In this document: positions 60,403 to 64,000 of the stretch, piece after piece
Layout of the letters: every line of letters begins with the position of its first letter
How positions within the stretch are numbered: the first letter of the stretch is position 1
Source of the DNA: Rummeliibacillus sp044763875
GTDB taxonomy: Bacteria > Bacillota > Bacilli > Bacillales_A > Planococcaceae
Direction: 5' to 3'
Assembly: GCF_044763875.1 (NCBI RefSeq)
Contig: NZ_JBIWGZ010000005.1
Span: 186,001-250,000 of the forward strand
DNA: 64,000 nt
Notes under the pieces: generated by a model
Seen by the model: only the letters and a program-made list of their open reading frames with translations
What the model was told of the DNA's origin: nothing
The model's database searches: none
Program-made: the position numbers and the translations under genes

Positions 60403-61448
60403 CCAAATTTTTGACTCGAGCGATTAGCTTTTTCTTCTTTGAAATGATCATTCTAACTACGATTTTCTTTATTCTATATGGTTCAAACTTAGCCAATTGG
60501 GAAATTCTATGGACGACCAATTATTGGAATTTACCAATCGTCATTTTATTCATTATCTTACTTTTCATTTTCAGCATTTGTATCTCTTCTTGGAGTTTGC
60601 TATTAGTACAGCAAAAAGAGCGTCAATTCGAGCAAGCTTTACAAAATGTCTTAAAAAATGACAATATTCCACATGAAACATTTGATGTAAATACTAGTTT
60701 ACAAAAATCATTAAATGACACAAAAGAATTAATCAGTACTCAACGCAAAAGTCTGCAAAAACTAACGAATGATAAAGCGGTCAATCAAGACCAAATCATT
60801 CAAGAACGTATCATTCAGGAAAGGCAACGTCTAGCAAGAGAACTTCATGATTCTGTCTCACAACAACTATTCGCTGCTTCTATGTTGCTTTCAACAGTTA
60901 ACGAAACAGCAGCTGAGGATTTACCTAATCATACGAAGAATACGCTCCTACAAACGGAACAAATCGTTCAACAAGCACAGCTGGAGATGCGAGCCCTTTT
61001 ACTTCACCTTCGCCCCGTCGCATTAAAAAATAAATCATTGACACAAGGTCTGGAAGATCTATTAATTGAATTACAGCAAAAGGTATCCTTTAAAATTAAA
61101 TATCGCTTAGAAGATGTACACCTGTCAAAAGGTGCTGAGGATCATTTATTCAGAATCGCTCAAGAAACATTATCCAATACATTAAGACACGCAAAAGCAA
61201 CTGAACTAGAATTACTACTAGTTGAACGAAATAAACGCGTCATTTTCCGGGTACAAGATAATGGTGTTGGATTTAAAACAGTTGATGAAAAAGCAGGTTC
61301 CTATGGTTTATACAATATAGAAGAACGTGCAGTCGAAATAGGCGGAACATGTAAAATCGTATCTGTCCCATCACAAGGTACAGTTGTTGAAATACAAATT
61401 CCAGTAGAAAAGGAGATGTTAAAGAATGATTCGGATTCTATTAGCTGA
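60399..61448 (+). CDS. liaS: LiaS, sensor histidine kinase
   Basis: 349 residues. Two membrane helices (about 8-28 and 46-70) with only a short loop between them, as in intramembrane-sensing kinases. A coiled linker leads to the HisKA_3 motif ERQRLARELHDSVSQQLFA with phospho-acceptor His150. The ATPase domain has FRIAQETLSNTLRHAKA (N box) and VQDNGVGF with LYNIEERAVEIGG (G boxes). LiaF partner and LiaR target are adjacent. It overlaps liaR by 23 bases. Confidence 0.93.
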   Translation: MTKFLTRAISFFFFEMIILTTIFFILYGSNLANWEILWTTNYWNLPIVILFIILLFIFSICISSWSLLLVQQKERQFEQALQNVLKNDNIPHETFDVNTSLQKSLNDTKELISTQRKSLQKLTNDKAVNQDQIIQERIIQERQRLARELHDSVSQQLFAASMLLSTVNETAAEDLPNHTKNTLLQTEQIVQQAQLEMRALLLHLRPVALKNKSLTQGLEDLLIELQQKVSFKIKYRLEDVHLSKGAEDHLFRIAQETLSNTLRHAKATELELLLVERNKRVIFRVQDNGVGFKTVDEKAGSYGLYNIEERAVEIGGTCKIVSVPSQGTVVEIQIPVEKEMLKNDSDSIS

Positions 61449-62061
61449 TGATCATGAAATGGTGCGTATTGGCGTTTCGGCCTACTTACAGGCACAATCT
61501 GATATGGAGGTTGTTGCAGAAGCAACAAATGGTAGGGAAGCTGTCGACCTAGCACTAGAACATCGCCCTGATATCATTTTAATGGACATGGTTATGCCAA
61601 TTATGACCGGAGCTGAAGCAACAGCAGCGATTATCAAACAATGGCCAGAAGCTAAAATAATGATTGTTACAAGTTTTTTAGAGGATGACAAAGTATATCC
61701 TGCTTTAGAAGCTGGAGCAATCAGCTATCTACTAAAAACAACGAATGCTAAGCAAATTGCTGAAGCTATTCGTAGTACCTGTGATGGTCAACCTATTTTA
61801 GAACCAGAAGTAACAAATAAAATGATGCAGCGGATGCGCCACAAGGATAGACCACTTCATGAAGATTTAACAGAACGTGAACATGAAGTCCTTTTACTAA
61901 TGGCTCAAGGAAAAACCAATCAAGACATTGCGGACGAACTATTTATCGCTTTAAAAACTGTCAAAACACATGTAAGTAATATTCTCTCCAAATTAGAAGT
62001 ACAAGATCGTACACAAGCAGTCGTTTATGCATTTAATCATCAACTCGTTCCAATTAAATAG
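61426..62061 (+). CDS. liaR: LiaR, NarL-type response regulator
   Basis: 211 residues. Receiver domain: DDHEMVR with the acidic pair at 8-9, IILMDMVMP with phospho-acceptor Asp54, Thr in IVTSF, and the Lys in YLLKTT. C-terminal LuxR-type helix-turn-helix: LTEREHEVLLLMAQGKTNQDIADELFIALKTVKTHVSNILSKL. It activates the lia genes upon phosphorylation by LiaS. It starts inside the end of liaS, with AAAAGGAG before the ATG. Confidence 0.94.
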   Translation: MIRILLADDHEMVRIGVSAYLQAQSDMEVVAEATNGREAVDLALEHRPDIILMDMVMPIMTGAEATAAIIKQWPEAKIMIVTSFLEDDKVYPALEAGAISYLLKTTNAKQIAEAIRSTCDGQPILEPEVTNKMMQRMRHKDRPLHEDLTEREHEVLLLMAQGKTNQDIADELFIALKTVKTHVSNILSKLEVQDRTQAVVYAFNHQLVPIK

Positions 62062-62068
62062 TATGGAG

Positions 62069-62090
62069 CCACTCAAAATGAGTGGTTTTT
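62069..62090 (+). terminator. Terminator after liaR
   Basis: CCACTC pairs with GAGTGG over AAAAT, with six Ts following. Confidence 0.82.
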
Positions 62091-62228
62091 TCCAAATTAT
62101 TTCCTTTTTATAATAAAAATTTCGCAAATTTGTAAATAGTTTGCGGAAAATGCACCTTTCTACCGATTTAAATTCCTTTAAAATCATGCAATAATTCTAA
62201 AAATAGTACAAAAGTTGAAAGGATTATT

Positions 62229-63524
62229 ATGCAAAATATTGGGAATATTATAAAATCCGAACGCATTAAACAACATATAACTCAAAAAGCATTAGCCCAA
62301 GATATTTGTTCTACTTCTTATCTAAGTAAAATTGAAAGTGGCAAACAAATTCCACTAGATGAAGTAAAAAATGCACTTCTTAAACGACTAAGTATTAATT
62401 TAGACCATTACATAGACGTAGATGAAGATCAGTTTATGGAAGATAGCTATAAAGTCATTAAAAAAGTTCTTCTAAAAAATGATCCATCCCTAACGAAAGA
62501 AACAATAGAATATTATAAATCGATGAATCTAGAGTTTAGTAATGTAGAAAATTTCTATACATTTAACATAAGACTACTCCGGTTGTTCCTAATGACGGAT
62601 GAACCTTTAGATAAAATCACTACCCTTCTAAATGCGTTGACTACTATGGAAGAGAATTTAAATGATCACCAAAAATTCTTCTATTACACTAATTGTTATT
62701 TGTATTGTTTGCGTTCTAATAAATACAAAACAGGATTATCTTTTCTCGAAAAAGCTGGGATATTAATGCCAAATATTCAGCTTACTAAATGGGAAAGAGC
62801 AGAGTATTATTTCATGTTAAGCTCGGTATATCATAAACTATACCGAACATTAAATGCGATTGAGTATGCACAACAAGCAATGAAACTCTATACAGAATTA
62901 GATTATCATCAACAAATGGTCAACTGTTATATAAGATTAGGCCTATCTCATATACAAAATGGTCATTATAATTGTGCACTCGAAATCTTCGACAATTGCT
63001 ATAATGTGTGCAATAAATACAATTTAGAAGAAAATTACGGTATTATATTCCAAAATTTAGGATACATTTATGCTTTAGAAGGAGATTCCAGAGGAGCTAT
63101 TTCATATTACAGAAAAAGTTTAGCTGTCAAAAAGGAGCCTATACGTATTCTTATTACGATCCATTCTATGGTCAAAGAATATTCAAAGTTAAATAATGCG
63201 ACAAGCGTAGAGACATGGTGCAAAAAAGGATTACAGCTGATAGATGATCACCGTATTGAAGAAACGGCAAAAGAATTTGTTTATCATTTTAATATTTATA
63301 AAATAATTCATCACCTAAGTGATTTTGACGAGAGTTTTATTGCTAGCGCTATAAATTTTTTTCAACAAACACAAGATTACAAAAATGTTTATAAATATAC
63401 TACTTTACTTGGCAATTTATTATGTGAACAAAATGAATATAAAAAAGCATCACACTATTTCCAGAGAGCAACCGAGGCAATGTATGCAATGCATAATATT
63501 AAAGTCTGGGAAGATTTATCTTAA
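62229..63524 (+). CDS. XRE helix-turn-helix plus TPR regulator (RRNPP-like)
   Basis: 431 residues. An N-terminal Cro/CI helix-turn-helix (about 1-60; GNIIKSERIKQHITQKALAQDICSTSYLSKIESGKQIP) is followed by about 350 residues of TPR repeats (AEYYFMLSSVYHKLYRTLNAIEYAQQA, IFQNLGYIYALEGDSRGAISYYRKSL, KKASHYFQRATEAM). This is the architecture of PlcR, NprR and related RRNPP quorum sensors, which bind secreted, re-imported peptides. No small secreted-peptide ORF lies in the 53 bases before the next gene or in the 167 bases before it, so the signal, if any, is elsewhere. GAAAGGATT lies before the ATG. Confidence 0.85.
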   Translation: MQNIGNIIKSERIKQHITQKALAQDICSTSYLSKIESGKQIPLDEVKNALLKRLSINLDHYIDVDEDQFMEDSYKVIKKVLLKNDPSLTKETIEYYKSMNLEFSNVENFYTFNIRLLRLFLMTDEPLDKITTLLNALTTMEENLNDHQKFFYYTNCYLYCLRSNKYKTGLSFLEKAGILMPNIQLTKWERAEYYFMLSSVYHKLYRTLNAIEYAQQAMKLYTELDYHQQMVNCYIRLGLSHIQNGHYNCALEIFDNCYNVCNKYNLEENYGIIFQNLGYIYALEGDSRGAISYYRKSLAVKKEPIRILITIHSMVKEYSKLNNATSVETWCKKGLQLIDDHRIEETAKEFVYHFNIYKIIHHLSDFDESFIASAINFFQQTQDYKNVYKYTTLLGNLLCEQNEYKKASHYFQRATEAMYAMHNIKVWEDLS

Positions 63525-63536
63525 TATACTGAAAAA

Positions 63537-63571
63537 AAATAGCTATACCGAAATCCCGGTATAGCTATTTT
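63537..63571. terminator. Bidirectional terminator between the RRNPP-like and kinase genes
   Basis: AAATAGCTATACCG pairs with CGGTATAGCTATTT over a short loop, with an A-run on the left and seven Ts on the right. Confidence 0.9.
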
Positions 63572-63577
63572 TTTATT

Positions 63578-64000
63578 TTAAACGATAGGAACATTGACAG
63601 TTACTTTGAATAAATCTCCATCTACAGTAATATCCATTTTACCTTCATGTAAATCTACAATAGATTGTGAAATGGCTAAACCAAGTCCAGACCCGTCTGT
63701 ATGGCGTGATGTATCTGCACGTTTAAAGCGTTCATATAACTCCTCTACATTTTGGTCTCCTAGCTCATATTTCGTGATGTTTTTAATCACAAACTGTGCT
63801 TGTTGCTCTACTTTATCCAATGAAATATAAACTCGCGTACCTTCTAAAGTGTATTTCAAAGCATTAATAATGAGATTATCCAACACACGCCACCATTTTT
63901 GTCCATCAACATATGCCATTAGTGGTTCGTCTGTTATATGAATACGGAAATCCATTGCAGCTTTTTCCATGTCTTCTTCATGTTCTCCAAGGGCTTGTTG
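63578..64000 (-). CDS. Sensor histidine kinase, C-terminal ATPase domain (5' end outside window)
   Basis: The frame is open to the right edge, so the gene begins beyond the window. The visible 140 residues are a HATPase_c domain: WWRVLDNLIINALKYTLEG (N box), VIKNITKYELG, LYERFKRADTSRHTDGSGLGLAIS (F and G boxes) and IVDLHEGKMDITVDGDLFKVTVNVP. The N box, with two Trp before RVLDNL, is typical of a common Firmicute orthodox kinase group. Sensor and partner regulator are not visible. Confidence 0.88.
   Translation of the reverse strand, partial: QQALGEHEEDMEKAAMDFRIHITDEPLMAYVDGQKWWRVLDNLIINALKYTLEGTRVYISLDKVEQQAQFVIKNITKYELGDQNVEELYERFKRADTSRHTDGSGLGLAISQSIVDLHEGKMDITVDGDLFKVTVNVPIV

Noticed and set aside
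1..64000. CRISPR arrays, tRNA or rRNA genes, phage or integrase genes, transposases
   Set aside because: I looked for regularly spaced direct repeats, tRNA cloverleaf and GTTCRA patterns, and protein signatures of integrases or transposases in all frames and found none. The repeats present are dispersed, not arrayed.

Overview
The window is low-GC DNA (about one third G+C by eye) with purine-rich AGGAGG-type ribosome binding sites, frequent TTG and GTG starts, and the gene families of endospore-forming Bacillales (LiaFSR, Spx, HelD, YitT, PdaC, TopB, ThrE). An L-lysine 6-dehydrogenase next to an aldehyde dehydrogenase, an lmo0954-type lia operon, and many short GC-rich hairpin repeats suggest Planococcaceae, Lysinibacillus-like. 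That assignment is inference. It looks like chromosome: I see no rRNA, tRNA, CRISPR array, phage, or transposase gene.

Layout. 1-3.8 kb: end of kdpA, then kdpB and kdpC (high-affinity K+ uptake). 4-6.1 kb: secreted immune-inhibitor-A-like metalloprotease. 6.3-10.5 kb: YczE-like membrane protein, YbaK deacylase, an unknown protein, topB. 10.6-12.7 kb: ABC-F ATPase behind a 48-codon leader ORF and an intrinsic terminator, the layout of an antibiotic-inducible attenuator. 12.8-19.1 kb: flavin reductase, SpsG-like protein, small coiled-coil protein, second ABC-F protein, YitT-family protein, Spx paralogue, MarR regulator. 19.2-24.4 kb: XRE regulator, ECF-type sigma factor, CNNM/CorC protein, M20 dipeptidase, nitroreductase. 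24.5-30.2 kb: Amidase_6 protein, DUF2804 protein, and a LysR regulator divergent from two tandem 407-residue amidohydrolases. 30.4-38.4 kb: COG4705 membrane protein with a duplicated 99-residue tail, GDPD phosphodiesterase, HelD, small ORFs and remnants, double GNAT protein, acyltransferase. 38.5-42.1 kb: heterodimeric ABC exporter. 42.4-48.0 kb: broken EamA gene, PAS/GGDEF/EAL protein, split ThrE exporter, PdaC-like deacetylase. 48.2-51.1 kb: lysine dehydrogenase, wrecked aldehyde dehydrogenase gene, AIM24-family protein. 51.7-52.0 kb: remains of a ba3-type oxidase operon. 52.1-55.7 kb: class I ribonucleotide reductase nrdAB behind a cobalamin riboswitch and terminator. 56-58.3 kb: PepSY remnant, uppP, metallophosphoesterase. 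58.4-62.1 kb: liaI-like, liaH/pspA, liaF, liaS, liaR. 62.2-64 kb: XRE-TPR (RRNPP-like) regulator and the end of a sensor kinase.

Themes. Several units deal with cell-envelope or antibiotic stress: LiaFSR with PspA/LiaH, UppP, PdaC, the ABC-F attenuator, and the ABC exporter. Two cis-acting RNA regulators can be read directly: the ABC-F leader and the cobalamin riboswitch. The riboswitch predicts a B12-dependent class II reductase elsewhere in the genome. The accessory parts are decaying: EamA, aldehyde dehydrogenase, SGNH hydrolase, oxidase subunit II and PepSY genes are all broken or cut short. A family of about 120-160 bp GC-rich repeats lies in at least four intergenic regions, with a possible fifth fragment. 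One copy sits between liaH and liaF, and the possible fragment lies at the truncated end of the PepSY remnant.
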